Assembly: GCA_036873755.1 (NCBI GenBank)
Contig: JAVTVY010047925.1
Coordinates: 1 to 64,000 of the forward strand
Origin: Hanleya hanleyi
Lineage: Eukaryota > Mollusca > Polyplacophora > Lepidopleurida > Hanleyidae
DNA length: 64,000 nt
Reading direction: 5' to 3'
Shown here: positions 33,053 through 44,599 of the stretch, in pieces
Layout of the letters: every line of letters begins with the position of its first letter
Numbering within the stretch: the stretch's first letter is position 1
The notes under the pieces: model-generated
Databases searched by the model: none
The model's input: only the letters and a program-made list of their open reading frames with translations
What the model was told of the DNA's origin: nothing
Translations under genes and position numbers: made by a program

Positions 33053-33379
33053 TCAATACCACAGCGCCAGGCTCAATAGGGCACAGACTATTGTGAGGCC
33101 AACCAGCCGGCGTTGGTTCCGGCGTGAGCGCTCGTGGTCCATAGCCCGAGCATCAAGGATGGCTGTCATAGTCCAGTAGTGGTGAGTGATGGCACACCTC
33201 TCCATCGAGTGCACTCTGTCGAGGACCGCTTCTGTGAACTCGTTCAGGATCTGGCGTCGCCCCTCGTTGTCGTCGCCATCTGCAAACATGGACCGGACCA
33301 CTGCTCGGTAACCCGTGAATGAATTCACCGCGGTGGCATGCTGTAAAATGCGAGTCGCATAGGGCTGGATCTCCGTCAT
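33053..33379 (-). CDS. Tail-anchored membrane protein, Polinton 1
   Basis: 108 residues, MTEIQPYATRILQHATAVNS. A soluble helical N-terminal part (MFADGDDNEGRRQILNEFTE...HSMERCAITHHYW) is followed by a basic stretch (HERSRRNQRR) and a C-terminal hydrophobic helix LVGLTIVCALLSLALWY ending the protein: a tail-anchor topology. Nearly identical in Polinton 2. Not recognised as a known family; it may act at a host membrane. Confidence 0.65.
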   Translation of the reverse strand: MTEIQPYATRILQHATAVNSFTGYRAVVRSMFADGDDNEGRRQILNEFTEAVLDRVHSMERCAITHHYWTMTAILDARAMDHERSRRNQRRLVGLTIVCALLSLALWY

Positions 33380-33746
33380 GGCACTGCAACCGTAGAAATG
33401 AAGGTGTGGGATCCAGAGAGACGTGTTTTATGACCATGGCACACATGTGCGCCTAGACGTCGGGTGTAGTCCGTGATACGTACTATTCTGATGGGTTAGT
33501 CCAAAAAAGAGATCCGGGGAGTACCGGAGAGTGGCGGAGATGCCCGAAAACATCCGGAGAAGATCGAAGATACCTACGGAAATGGCCGAAAACACCCGAA
33601 TCTCACGAAAAATAAGAGTATAAAAATGGGAATTTTTAGGTGTTTGTTACATTCATCGGCTTGCCGAACGGAGCTATCTGTCTTCCTGTCTCGACTTGGA
33701 GGTACTTGAAGTGAGTGTGCTAAAAATAGATCACCAGCCAGCGTGC

Positions 33747-33754
33747 TATAAAAG
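33747..33754 (+). promoter_or_regulatory. TATA box (TATAAAAG) of the zinc-finger ORF
   Basis: TATAAAAG on the plus strand, divergent from the rest of the element, just before the zinc-finger frame opens at 33752-33757. Transcription would start around 33780. Confidence 0.55.
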
Positions 33755-34396
33755 GAAACCGGCCTGGCCGTTTCATCAGACACTGTCAATCACCAATTCA
33801 CTTGTACTACTTGCCAGAAGCTGTTTACACGCCCAGAAGATTTGCGACGACACGAGTCCTCCATCCACAACGGCGGACGGTATACTTGTATAACCTGCGC
33901 ACGGTCATTTAATCGGGAAGATGCTTTACTGCGCCATGAACGTTCAATTCATGGGCCACCCAAGCGTCCATGCGAGGATTGTGGTCGGCTTTTCAAACTG
34001 ACCAGTCAGTTGCTGCGACACCAACGTTTGATTCATGCCCATGAGCATGAACGACAACCTCCTACTGAAGAGGAGCCACGGAAGGTCAGACCCAGGGAAG
34101 ATAAGCCCGGGGAGACGAACGCCACTGGTGATGCGATGACGACGGAGAACCCGCCTATACCCACAGTTCTGAAGAACCTGAATATCCAGCTGGACCCCAG
34201 CGTTACGGTTTCGAGTCCTGACAACATCGAACATTTTCTGGTGGAGCCCATAAATGTTCCTAGCGATCTCTTACAGGACAACCATCCAATCAACCCCACA
34301 CCCAGCCCATCAGATGCCCCTTCACGAATGCTTCACTTTGATACCTCACTCGACCCCATTGGACCATTCGTGGCTCCCCTAGACCCCAAAACGTAG
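33752..34396 (+). CDS. Three-finger C2H2 protein carried by Polinton 1
   Basis: Open on the plus strand, opposite to all other genes. Three C2H2 fingers: FTCTTCQKLF...HESSIH, YTCITCARSF...HERSIH and RPCEDCGRLF...HQRLIH; then a charged PTEEEPRKVRPRED linker and an acidic/Ser-Pro tail. The last ~35 residues are encoded inside the terminal inverted repeat and end at TAG 34394. There is no ATG before the first finger, so the start is non-AUG, in a spliced 5' exon, or lost. The fingers are unlike the YKCSxCSYS type of the nearby host genes. No counterpart at the matching position in Polinton 2 (47240-47430). A cargo regulator is plausible. Confidence 0.6.
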   Translation, partial: KETGLAVSSDTVNHQFTCTTCQKLFTRPEDLRRHESSIHNGGRYTCITCARSFNREDALLRHERSIHGPPKRPCEDCGRLFKLTSQLLRHQRLIHAHEHERQPPTEEEPRKVRPREDKPGETNATGDAMTTENPPIPTVLKNLNIQLDPSVTVSSPDNIEHFLVEPINVPSDLLQDNHPINPTPSPSDAPSRMLHFDTSLDPIGPFVAPLDPKT

Positions 34397-35906
34397 AGCG
34401 GAACCCATACAGGGTCCAGTTTTCGACACTAGGTGACCACATCCCGATGAAATGGCCAGTTTTCGACACCGGATGTGCCGCCATCTTGAACATACGTGCC
34501 GCCATCTTGGATATGTCCCATAATGCACCGGGTCAAAATACTCGCTTCTGATTGGACGAGAGCTCCGTGGCGGATTTGAAATACTCGCTTCTGATTGGAC
34601 GAGAGCTCCGCATTGCATCTGCGCATGCGCAGAATGATATTCCTACCGCACACCCAACCCATCAGATGCACCTTCACCTAGGCTTCACTTTGATACCTCA
34701 CTCGAACCCATTGGACCATTAGGGGCTCCCCTACATCCCAAAACGTCTATGCGCATGCGCAGAATGGTGACAACGCCCGAGCCTCTAGTCCAGTCAGATG
34801 CCCCTTCACATAAGCTTCACTTTGATACCTCACTCGACCCCATCGGACCATGAGTAACTCCCCTAGCTCCCAAAACGTCTAGCGGGACCCATACAGGGTC
34901 CAGTTTTCGACACTAGGTGACCACATCCCGATAAAATGGCCAGTTTTCGACACCGGATGTGCCGCCATCTTGAACATACGTGCCGCCATCTTGGATATGC
35001 CCCATAATGCACCGGGTCAAAATACTCGCTTCTGATTGGACGAGTGCTGTGTGACGGATTTGAAATACTCGCTTCTGATTGGACGAGAGCTCCGCATTGC
35101 ATCTGCGCATGCGCAGAATGATATTCCTACCGCACACCCAACCCTTCAGATGCCCCTTCACCTAGGCTTCACTTTGATACCTCACTCGACCCCATTGGAC
35201 CATTAGGGGCTCCCCTACATCCCAAAACGTCTATGCGCATGCGCAGAATGGTGACAACGCCCGAGCCGCTAGTCCAGTCAGATGCCCCTTCACATAAGCT
35301 TCACTTTGATACCTCACTCGACCCCATCGGACCATGAGTAACTCCCCTAGCTCCCAACACGTCTATTTCCATACCCTTGGGCCACCGCGCATGCGCAGAA
35401 TGCTGATATTTCAACCCCACACCCAGCCCATCAGATGCCCCTTCACATAAGCTTCACTTTGATACCTCACTCGACCCCATTGGACCAGTAGTAACTCCCC
35501 TAGCTCCGAAACGGCTATTTTCATACCCTTCGGCCACCGCGCATGCGCAGATTGCCGATAGTTCAACCCCACATCCAGCCCATTAGATGCCCCTTCACAT
35601 AAGCTTCACTTTGATACCTCACTCGACCCAATCGGACCATTTTATCTAGGGACTACTTTTTCTCCGCGGAAGCTTTTTCCCCGAGACCGAATCACCGCCA
35701 AAACCGCGGCCAGACCGCATCACCGCGGATGAATACATCCTGAATACATCCCCTCCAACAATTGGAACTCTCCTGGATTGGAGGTAGCTTTTGGTCATCC
35801 TGCCGGAATGTAAACTGCACTTGACCTCTCCTCCCGCCACGTGACCGCCACAAATTATGCAAATTTTTGAGGTCAATGTGACTTCAAATAGCTTTTCCCT
35901 ACTACT
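34291..35906 (-). repeat. Polinton 1 right terminal inverted repeat
   Basis: Inverse of 22475-24089, nearly identical by eye along its whole length, ending CCCTACTACT. Similarity stops inside at CAACCCC (34291). Confidence 0.95.
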
Positions 35907-35912
35907 TGTGGC
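35907..35912. other. Target site duplication of Polinton 1, right (TGTGGC)
   Basis: Pairs with 22469-22474. Confidence 0.95.
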
Positions 35913-36230
35913 TATGGAGAAATATAATAGACTGGATCGTCAGTAAAACTGATACAGTAATTGATATGAATAGTGAAAACGCCGCCCTTATAATTGGCGT
36001 GGTATCAGATACAATCTTCTCCAGGCGTGTAAACTTCACCATTATTGCAGTATGATTCTAAATATACAAGTACAAAGTGGTGGATCACTATCAACCACAA
36101 CTTTGAAACAGGTAATAAACAAAAAGTGGAAATTGAAAATTATTTTCCACTAATCAAGGCAAAATTGAAACTTTCAAACAAAGATGGCAATTTGTTCTAG
36201 AATTATTGAATGACTGAGCCAATACCAAAA
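35913..36230 (+). mobile_element. LINE 3' relic (duplication copy 1)
   Basis: Homologous to the 3' half of 9570-9890 (GAAATATAATAGACTGGAT.. onward), with several indels. Nearly identical to 42767-43070. Confidence 0.5.
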
Positions 36231-36689
36231 AGTATATTCTATCTGTGTTTATTGTTTGCCCTAATTGTATATTAATCTTGATCTACTATATAGATTCAAA
36301 TTTATGATTATCAATTAAATTGTGATTATAAATGACTGCCTGTGTGTGTGTGTCTTTATCTATAAGTCACTTGTATGTACATGTACGCGTTGTGATGTAT
36401 GATGGGAATGTAATTAAAAAAATAGAGTGAAATGTAAGTTTTGCGTCCTAAGACATGAGACCCGGTGACGCGTCCTTCTCCGCCATGTTTACCACAGTCA
36501 CAAAACTACAATCACAATGATTAGTACAAATCTCGAATATCCTTCATCGTTCTGTAACCAAGTCTGGACGAGTTATGTGCGCAATTGGCTTTTTCCTTGA
36601 TATTTTCCATTCTTCCCTATCTCTTAACATGATGCTAAATATCACTGGTGACAATATAATGCAGATATTTTGCTAATCTTTGGTGCCGG

Positions 36690-39520
36690 GGTTTGAAGGC
36701 AATATAATTCTTCTAATTATCATCTAAATTGCATAGATTCGCACTTCATGGAGAGTTAATATATTGTCTATTTAGCGTAGATTCGCAAATGTGTTTACCT
36801 CGTCGAGATGGCAGAGAAGACAATATATTGTCTAATTTGCATTTTGATAATCTCATCTAAATTGCATAGATTCGCACTTCATGAAGAGTTATTATATTGT
36901 CTATTTAGCGTAGATTCGCAAATGTTTTTACCTCGTCGAGATTGCAGAGAAGACAATATATTGTATAATTAGCACTTTGATAATCTCATCTAAATTGCAT
37001 AGACTCGCACTTCAGAGAAAGTTAATATATTGTCTATTTAGCGTAGATTCGCAAATGTGTTTACCTCGTCGAGATGGCAGAGAAGACAATATATTGTCTA
37101 ATTCGCATTTTGATAATCTCATCTAAATTGCATAGATTCGCACTTCATGAAGAGTTAATATATTGTCTAGCGTAGATTCGCAAATGTGTTTAACTTCGGC
37201 GAGATTTTAGAGAAGACAATATATTGTCTAATTAGCAATTTGATAATCTCATCTAAATTGCATAGATTCTCACTTCATGGAGAGTTAATATATTGTCTAG
37301 TTTAGTGTAGATTCGCAAATGTGTTTACCTCGTCGAGATTGCAGAGAAGACAATATATTGTATAATTAGCACTTTGATAATCTCATCTAAATTGCATAGA
37401 TTCGCACTTCAGAGAAAGTTAATATATTGTCTATTTAGCGTAGATTCGCAAATGTGTTTACCTCGTGGAAATGGCAGAGAAGACAGTATATTGTCTAATT
37501 CGCATTTTGATAATCTCAACCGCACTGCGGTGGTCTAATGGTTAGAGCGTCGGCCTCGGAAGCGGTAGGTACTGGGTTCGATCCCAGGCCGGGTCATACC
37601 TAAGACTTGAAAAATGGAACTTGTTGCTCCCTCGCTTACGCTCAGCATTAAGAGGATAGAACAAGGACTAGTTCGCTCGTTGTCAGTATAATGTGACTGA
37701 GTGGGGTGTCATGTCTGCCTACGGCATGATATTTGAGTGGGACAGCACTATAAAATGGCAGCATTAGATCTGCTCTGTTACAAGTAGGTTCCCCTGCTCC
37801 TCCCCCTCCCCTCTCTTCCCTTCCCCGTCGTGATATAGCTGAAACAATGTTGAAAGCGACGTTAAACCCTATTCACTCACTCACTCTTGATAATCTCATC
37901 TAAATTGCATAGATTCGCACTTCATGGAGAGTTAATATATTGTCTATTTAGCGTAGATTCGCAAATGTGTTTACCTCGTCGAGATGGCAGAGAAGACAAT
38001 ATATTGTCTAATTCGCATTTTGATAATCTCATCTAAATTGCATAGATTCGCACTTCATGAAGAGTTAATATATTGTCTATTTAGCATAGATTCGCAAATG
38101 TGTTTAACTTCGGCGAGATTTCAGAGAAGACAATATATTGTCTAATTAGCAATTTGATAATCTCATCTAAATTGCATAGATTCTCACTTCGTGGAGAGTT
38201 AATATATTGTCTATTTTGCGTAGATTCGCAAATGTGTTTACCTCGTCGAGATTGCAGAAAAGACAATATATTGTATAATTAGCACTTTGATGATCTCATC
38301 TAAATTGCATAGATTCGCACTTCAGAGAAAGATAATATATTGTCTATTTAGCGTAGATTCGCAAATGCGTTTACCTCGTCGAGATGGCAGAGAAGACAAT
38401 ATATTGTCTAATTCGCATTTTGTTAATCTCATCTAAATTGCATAGATTCGCACTCCATGGAGAGTTAATATATTGTCTGTTTAGCGTAGATTCGAAAATG
38501 TGTTTACCTCGTCGCGATTGCAGAGAAGACAATATATTGTCTAATTGGCACTTTGATAATCTCATCTAAATTGCATAGATTCGCACTCCACAAATACTTA
38601 ATATATTATTTAATTAGCGTAGATTCGCACTGTGATCTTGGTCTCGCCGACTTGGGGAGAGTTAATATATTGTCTATTTAGCGTATATTCGCAAATGTGT
38701 TTTACCTCGTCGAGATTGCAGAGAAGACAATATATTGTCTAATTAGCACTTTGATAATCTCATCAAAATTGCATACATTCGCACTTCAGGGAGAGTTAAT
38801 ATATTGTCTATTTAGCGTAGATTCGCAAATGTGTTTTATCTCGGCGAGACTGCAGGGGAAGCAATATATTGTCTAATTAGCACATTTATAATCTCATCTA
38901 AATTGCATAGATTCGCACTTCAGGGAGAGTTAATATATTGTCTATTTAGCGTAGATTCGCAAATGTGTTTTACCTCGTCGAGATTGCAGAGAAGACAATA
39001 TATTTTTTAATTGGCACTTTGATAATCTCATCTAAATTGCATAGATTCGCACTTCAGGGAGAGTTAATATATTGTCTATTTAGCGTAGATTCGCAAATGT
39101 GTTTTACTTCGTCAAGACTGCAGGGGAAGCAATATATTGTCTAAATAGCACTTTCATAATCTCATCTAAATTGCATAGATTCGCACTTCAGTGAGAGTTA
39201 ATATAGTGTCTATTTAGCGTAGATTCGCAAATCGATTTTACCTCCGTTACTTTTGACCAGAAGCAATATATTGTCTCATTAGCAGTCGATAATCTCATAT
39301 AATCTCATTCGCCCTTCCATGAGAATTAATATGTTTTATATTTAGCGTAGATTCGCAAATACATTTTATTCGTACACCTCTTTGTTGGATTGGAGGCAAT
39401 ATAATGCCTAATTAGAGCGTTGATAATGGCATGTAAATTGCATATATTCGCAATTCAAGAAGACTTAATATATTTCCTATTTAACATATATATTCGCAAA
39501 GCGGTTTAACCTTATCGATC
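36690..39520. repeat. 133-bp satellite array, copy 1
   Basis: About 18 monomers; GATAATCTCATC recurs at 36846, 36979, 37112, 37242 and so on. Each monomer holds two near-palindromes, AATATATTGTCTATTTAGCG and GACAATATATTGTC. Monomers decay toward the right end, as in older array edges. Interrupted by a SINE. Confidence 0.9.
37519..37886 (+). mobile_element. tRNA-derived SINE, 368 bp, 12-bp target duplication
   Basis: The head has RNA polymerase III box A (TGGTCTAATGG) and box B (GGTTCGATCCC) inside a tRNA-like sequence; the 3' end is CACTCACTCACTC. Flanked by TTGATAATCTCA at 37507-37518 and 37887-37898. The tRNA-like head does not fold into a convincing anticodon stem, so it is not a functional tRNA. 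Confidence 0.85.
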
Positions 39521-39979
39521 ATGCTTCATTCTCCATTGTTAACCCCAGAAATGATATGTTGTTAATATAGCAACAATATTATCTATGCAGCAGTAAATCC
39601 TTAACAACTAAATTGAATGTGAATATCCTTTCTTTGTTGAACCTAGAAAGGCCATATTTTTATAATCACTATAAAATCATCATGTGAACAGTTCTCGTGA
39701 GAACCAAATGGTATTTGACGCTAGGGGTTGCGTGCAAATGATAAAAGGATGACAATAATTTGATGATATTCCATGAGGCTTTTTAGGAACTATCTCCTTG
39801 AAAAAATAACTATAGTCATCTGAGTGCATCCAAGGGGTGGTTTTGAAACTTGAAGCCCTATCGCGAGAGGCGGTAAACAGCCTTTCGGACTTACAGAAAT
39901 GGTAATGCCAATGTCGCTCATGACAACAATGCTTCACCATTGATTGTTGAACCTAGAAAAGGCATATTGTTACCATAAG

Positions 39980-39985
39980 AACAAT
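39980..39985. other. Empty target site for Polinton 2 (AACAAT)
   Basis: CCATAAG-AACAAT-ACTAATAAAGGG here is uninterrupted; in the second duplication copy the same site is split by Polinton 2, with AACAAT on both sides. Confidence 0.95.
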
Positions 39986-41214
39986 ACTAATAAAGGGCGT
40001 TAATCAGAAAAGCTAAAAACCTGGACTCTCCCTGGTATAGTGTTTAACCATAATATTTGCTCCATGCTACAACTAATGCTACATTCTTATATCTTGTGTG
40101 ATTTATCACACATCATTCGCATTGACATTTTCTTCCTCCGGTATTGGCGCTATAGTCTCTTTGTCTCTTCAATGGGTGGTATTGGTGCCCATTGACATTA
40201 TTGACACAAGAAGCTGCTTCACCGAAGAATCAAAACGACATATGTTGTTCACAAGTACGTTCACTTCTGCTTGACGAGTCACTAAAATGGTGTTGTTACT
40301 TGTAATGAAACACTCTTGTCGATTTACAGTGATACATACAAAAATATTGTGTACTGGATACAAAAGTTTGTTATCCATAAAATAGCCTTGGGTTATATAC
40401 GGTATCAGGATATCTCGTCGCGCGATATTCCGGCATGCGACATTTCGTTAAAGCGACATTACGGCACGCGAATTTGAAATGTGAAATTCACTTCATGCCG
40501 AAATGTTTCATGCCGAAATGTCGCGGATTCGTTATGTATTCGACTTCTTACTGGAGATCTGTCACTTGAGAGGAGACTAGGAATGTTTGTTTCGTCCTTT
40601 TTTCTTTATTCCCAGAAAATGAAATAGGATAATATCTTGTATGTGCTATCGACAATGTAGAAAGAAAGATAAAACCTGGCATGGAAATATTAAAGCATAG
40701 TTTATTAGGCCGACACTCATATAATTTAGGTTTCGATATGAAAAACTCTGTAAAATAAAACCCCGCTGCAACTGATATTTTCGCTCATGGTCGCATATCA
40801 TTTATTTTTTGTCGGAAGACGCATTTCTCTGTTTGATGATATACGAGAGAAAAAAAAGATAAATCTGTATCCGGTTATTCTGCGGACGTTATGTTTAAAC
40901 TGGTCAAGTCATTTGAATGACTGCTCGGCATATTGAGTGGTCGCTGATAGGGACTTCCCTTGGTGTTCGACCATTCACCAAATTGCCAAAACCTCCACCA
41001 GTTTGGTCGTACACAGGAAAAACGTGACTTTGAATATTACGAAATATCCTTGAATGTATGCTAATTTGACAATATATTTGCTCTGCTCTGAAAACTCGAT
41101 AGCGCTGGAATGTAGACCATAAAAGAAATTACATGGAAAAGATATACCAATCTACTTTTAATTAAGTCTGGGCGGCGTGGGAATCTGTGCGATTTAAATT
41201 CAATTATCAGAGTG

Positions 41215-41365
41215 CTATTTAGACAATATATTGGGAAGCTGGCGTGTAAAACTGAATCTGCGAATCTACGCTAAATAGATAATATATTAAGTATCCACGA
41301 GGTGCGAATCGATGCAATTTAGATGCGATTATCAAAGTGCTAATTAGACAATATATTGTTTCTTT
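41215..41365. repeat. Inverted satellite monomer pieces, copy 1
   Basis: Reverse complement of the 133-bp satellite (CGAATCTACGCTAAATAGA, CAATTTAGATGCGATTATC, TAATTAGACAATATATTG), giving the element satellite DNA in opposite orientations at its two sides. Confidence 0.8.
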
Positions 41366-41959
41366 CTGGGGAACAAGAGCTCCAAGTCCCAGCTTCGCAC
41401 ATATGTATATAGTCTACATTTTATGCAAAGCATTCGTGTAATTCGAAACGGAAAACGCCGACATTCTCAGTATGAGCAAACTGTGAAGAATGTAATGAGC
41501 TCGCGTGAAGCTTTGCTTGACGTCATGTTACGTCACAGGTTATGTTGACTTTGGACCATGGAAGATTAGCGTTATCCGCTTTAATAAGTATCGGCGACCT
41601 CACTGGGGTATAACTTGTCATTGACGTCACGGACATGTCGAACGATATTCTCACTCACCCGAATCAGTTGGTGTACCTCGTGTGAGGGATTCGAACATTG
41701 TCGATCATTCAGCAAGTTTACTCTGTTGCATAATCTGCTAGTGGAAAAAGTTCTCATTCAACATTTACGTTCAGTTGAATCGATGCAGGGGGAATATTGC
41801 AGTCGGTGGATTTGTCTGAGGGAAACAGAATATATTGTATAATTAGCATCTCGTTCTAAATAGCGAAATATCCTAGAAAATATCTGCAAATTAGCAGCTT
41901 TGCTAATTAGATTCTAACTAGATGCGAGAGAATATAAGCCAATCGCGCACCTTAATGGT

Positions 41960-42210
41960 CTGGATATTCTCTAATGTGCTCAAGTTTTATTCTCCATCGT
42001 TCTATAGCCAGGTTTCGATATTCTCCAATGTGCTCAAGTGTTATTCTCCATCGTTCTGTAACCAGATGTCGATATTCTCGAATGTGCTCTAGTGTTATTC
42101 TCCATCGTTCTGTAACCAGGTGTCGATATTCTCGAATGTGCTCAAGTTTTATTCTCCATCGTTCTGTCACCATTCTGATATTCTCTAATGTGCCAGAGTG
42201 TTATTCTCCA
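41960..42210. repeat. 54-bp satellite, array 4
   Basis: About 4.5 copies right of the satellite-bearing element. The unit sequence continues from the single copy at 36541-36567. Confidence 0.85.
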
Positions 42211-42766
42211 TAGGTGACGTACTCCGTCGTCAGCAGCAACCGACAGAGTTTTGGGTAGAGAACGAGTCAGTTTTGGTCACTTTTCTCCTAGATACTGATC
42301 ACAGAAGACGTAGATAATGTCCTGAGTTTTTATTCGTAACATTGAGTTTCAAGGATGTGTTTGGTGACCCCGCGATGTACCGATCTGTGATCATTGAATA
42401 TGTTCATCACGTCATGTTAGATATGCACATTGTTTTATATTGCCTTTTTCAACACATAGCAAACAGAAACCGATTAAGCTGAAGTGAAGGACCATATATA
42501 TCTCCGTTCTTTATCAGCAGTATACTCTAGTCTAGATACAATCTTGAGTTGATAAATTTTTTAGAACACTAGTATATTGTTTAAGTTACTTATGTTCTGT
42601 TTTGATATTTGAATATTCTTAATGGTAGATTGTACATTTATTAAGGTTACAGTATATATGCGTGACGGTGCTCTCCCTTACAACCCTCTCCTTCGAGCCT
42701 CGTCTCTCTGAGTCTTCTGGTTTAACTTCCGCCAAATGTAAATATGGCGTAATATGTAAATGTGGC
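42211..42766. other. Unit tail, duplicate of 21920-22474
   Basis: Nearly identical to the flank left of Polinton 1 up to the target site; no gene. Confidence 0.7.
42761..42766. other. Empty target site for Polinton 1 (TGTGGC)
   Basis: AAA-TGTGGC-TATGGAGAAATATAATAG is continuous here; at 22469/35907 the same sequence is split by Polinton 1. Confidence 0.95.
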
Positions 42767-43070
42767 TATGGAGAAATATAATAGACTGGATCGTCAGTAA
42801 AACTGATACAGTAATTGATATGAATAGTGAAAACGCCGCCCTTATAATTGGCGTGGTATCAGATACAATCTTCTCCAGGCGTGTAAACTTCACCATTATT
42901 GCAGTATGATTCTAAATATACAAGTACAAAGTGGTGGATTACTATCAACCACAACTTTGAAACAGGTAATAAACAAAAAGTGAAAATTGAAAATTATTTT
43001 CCACTAATCAAGGCAAAATTGAAACTTTCAAACAAAGATGGCAATTTGTTCTAAAATTATTGAATGACTG
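42767..43070 (+). mobile_element. LINE 3' relic (duplication copy 2)
   Basis: Near-identical copy of 35913-36230; about 43070-43421 likewise repeats 36230-36567 with few differences. Confidence 0.5.
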
Positions 43071-44312
43071 AGCCAATACCAAAAAGTATATTCTATCTGT
43101 GTTTATTGTTTGCCCTAATTGTATATTAATCTTGATCTACTATATAGATTCAAATTTATGATTATCAATTAAATTGTGATTATAAGTGACTGCCTGTGTG
43201 GGTGTGTCTTTATCTATAAGTCACTTTTATGTACATGTACGCGTTGTGATGTATGATGGGAATGTAATTAAAAAAATAGAGTGAAATGTAAGTTTTGCGT
43301 CCTAAGACATGAGACCCGGTGACGCGTCCTTCTCCGCCATGTCTACCACAGTCACAAAACTACAATCACAATGATTAGTACAAATCTCGAATATCCTTCA
43401 TCGTTCTGTAACCAAGTCTGGACGAGCTATGTTCGCAATTGGCTTTTTCCTTGATATTTTCCATTCTTCCCTATCTCTTAACATGATGCTAAATATCACT
43501 GGTGACAATATAGTGCAGATATTTTGCTAATCTTTGGTGCCGGGGTTTGAAGGCAATATAATTCTTCTAATTATCATCTAAATTGCATAGATTCGCACTG
43601 CATGGTAAGGTAATATATCGTCTATTTAGCGTAGATTCGCAAACCGATTTGTCATTCACTTCATTGTCACTTCATGAAGAGTTAATATATTGTCTATTTA
43701 GCGTAGATTCGCAAATGTGTTTAACTTCGACGAGATTTCAGAGAAGACAATATATTGTCTAATTAGCACTTTGATAATCTCATCTAAATTGCATAGATTC
43801 GCACTTCATGGAGAGTTAATATATTGTCTATTTAGCGTAGATTCGCAAATGTGTTTACCTCGTCGAGATGGCAGAGAAGACAATATATTGTCTAATTCGC
43901 ATTTTGATAATCTCATCTAAATTGCATAGATTCGCACTTCATGAAGAGTTAATATATTGTCTAGCGTAGATTCGCAAATGTGTTTAACTTCGGCGAGATT
44001 TTAGAGAAGACAATATATTGTCTAATTAGCAATTTGATAATCTCATCTAAATTGCATAGATTCTCACTTCATGGAGAGTTAATATATTGTCTAGTTTAGT
44101 GTAGATTCGCAAATGTGTTTACCTCGTCGAGATTGCAGAGAAGACAATATATTGTATAATTAGCACTTTGATAATCTCATCTAAATTGCATAGATTCGCA
44201 CTTCAGAGAAAGTTAATATATTGTCTATTTAGCGTAGATTCGCAAATGTGTTTACCTCGTGGAAATGGCAGAGAAGACAATATATTGTCTAATTCGCATT
44301 TTGATAATCTCA

Positions 44313-44543
44313 ACCGCACTGCGGTGGTCTAATGGTTAGAGCGTCGGCCTCGGAAGCGGTAGGTACTGGGTTCGATCCCAGGCCGGGTCATACCTAAAAC
44401 TTGAAAAATGGAACTTGTTGCTCCCTCGCTTACGCTCAGCATTAAGAGGATAGAACAAGGACTAGTTCGCTCGTTGTCAGTATAATATGACTGAGTGGGG
44501 TGTCATGTCTGCCTACGGCATGTTATTTGAGTGGGACAGCACT
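44313..44543 (+). mobile_element. Partial SINE (3' truncated duplicate)
   Basis: First ~230 bp of the SINE, then a direct jump (after GGGACAGCACT) back to satellite sequence that precedes the full SINE. A tandem duplication by unequal exchange rather than a new insertion. Confidence 0.8.
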
Positions 44544-44599
44544 TCGTGGAAATGGCAGAGAAGACAATATATTGTCTAATTCGCATTTTGATAATCTCA

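Larger units (their letters stand above)
22475..35906 (-). mobile_element. Polinton 1 (Maverick/adintovirus-like), 13,432 bp
   Basis: Begins AGTAGTAGGGAAAAGC and ends with its reverse complement. It has ~1.6-kb inverted terminal repeats and a 6-bp target duplication. Carries, on the minus strand: tail-anchored protein, two paralogous small ORFs, integrase, Thr-rich membrane protein, ATPase, two conserved ORFs, penton, core protein, major capsid and protease. One zinc-finger ORF runs on plus. No DNA polymerase B is present between the ends. Integrase, ATPase, the Thr-rich protein and one small ORF are frame-shifted, while major capsid, penton and protease remain open. So it is a recent but defective, polymerase-less copy. 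Confidence 0.95.
36568..41957. mobile_element. ~5.4-kb satellite-bearing element, copy 1 (non-coding)
   Basis: It interrupts a 54-bp satellite unit: GTCTGG precedes it (36562-36567) and GTCTGG follows (41958-41963), the normal unit being continuous across this motif. Its ends are imperfect inverted repeats (GTGCGCAATTGGCT at 36578; AGCCAATCGCGCAC near the right end). Inside: a 133-bp satellite array, ~1.7 kb of unique AT-rich DNA and inverted satellite pieces at 41215-41365. No transposase frame is seen; an 86-codon minus frame at 39680-39940 is intact in both copies but matches nothing I know. TGACGTCA motifs lie near 41520 and 41622. Probably a non-autonomous DNA transposon. Confidence 0.55.

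Noticed and set aside
37519..37600. Functional tRNA genes in the SINE heads
   Set aside because: Boxes A and B are present, but anticodon and acceptor stems do not pair well, and the sequence continues into a SINE body with a target duplication.
36690..39520. CRISPR-like regular repeats
   Set aside because: Whole monomers are homologous, with no unique spacers; it is a eukaryotic satellite.
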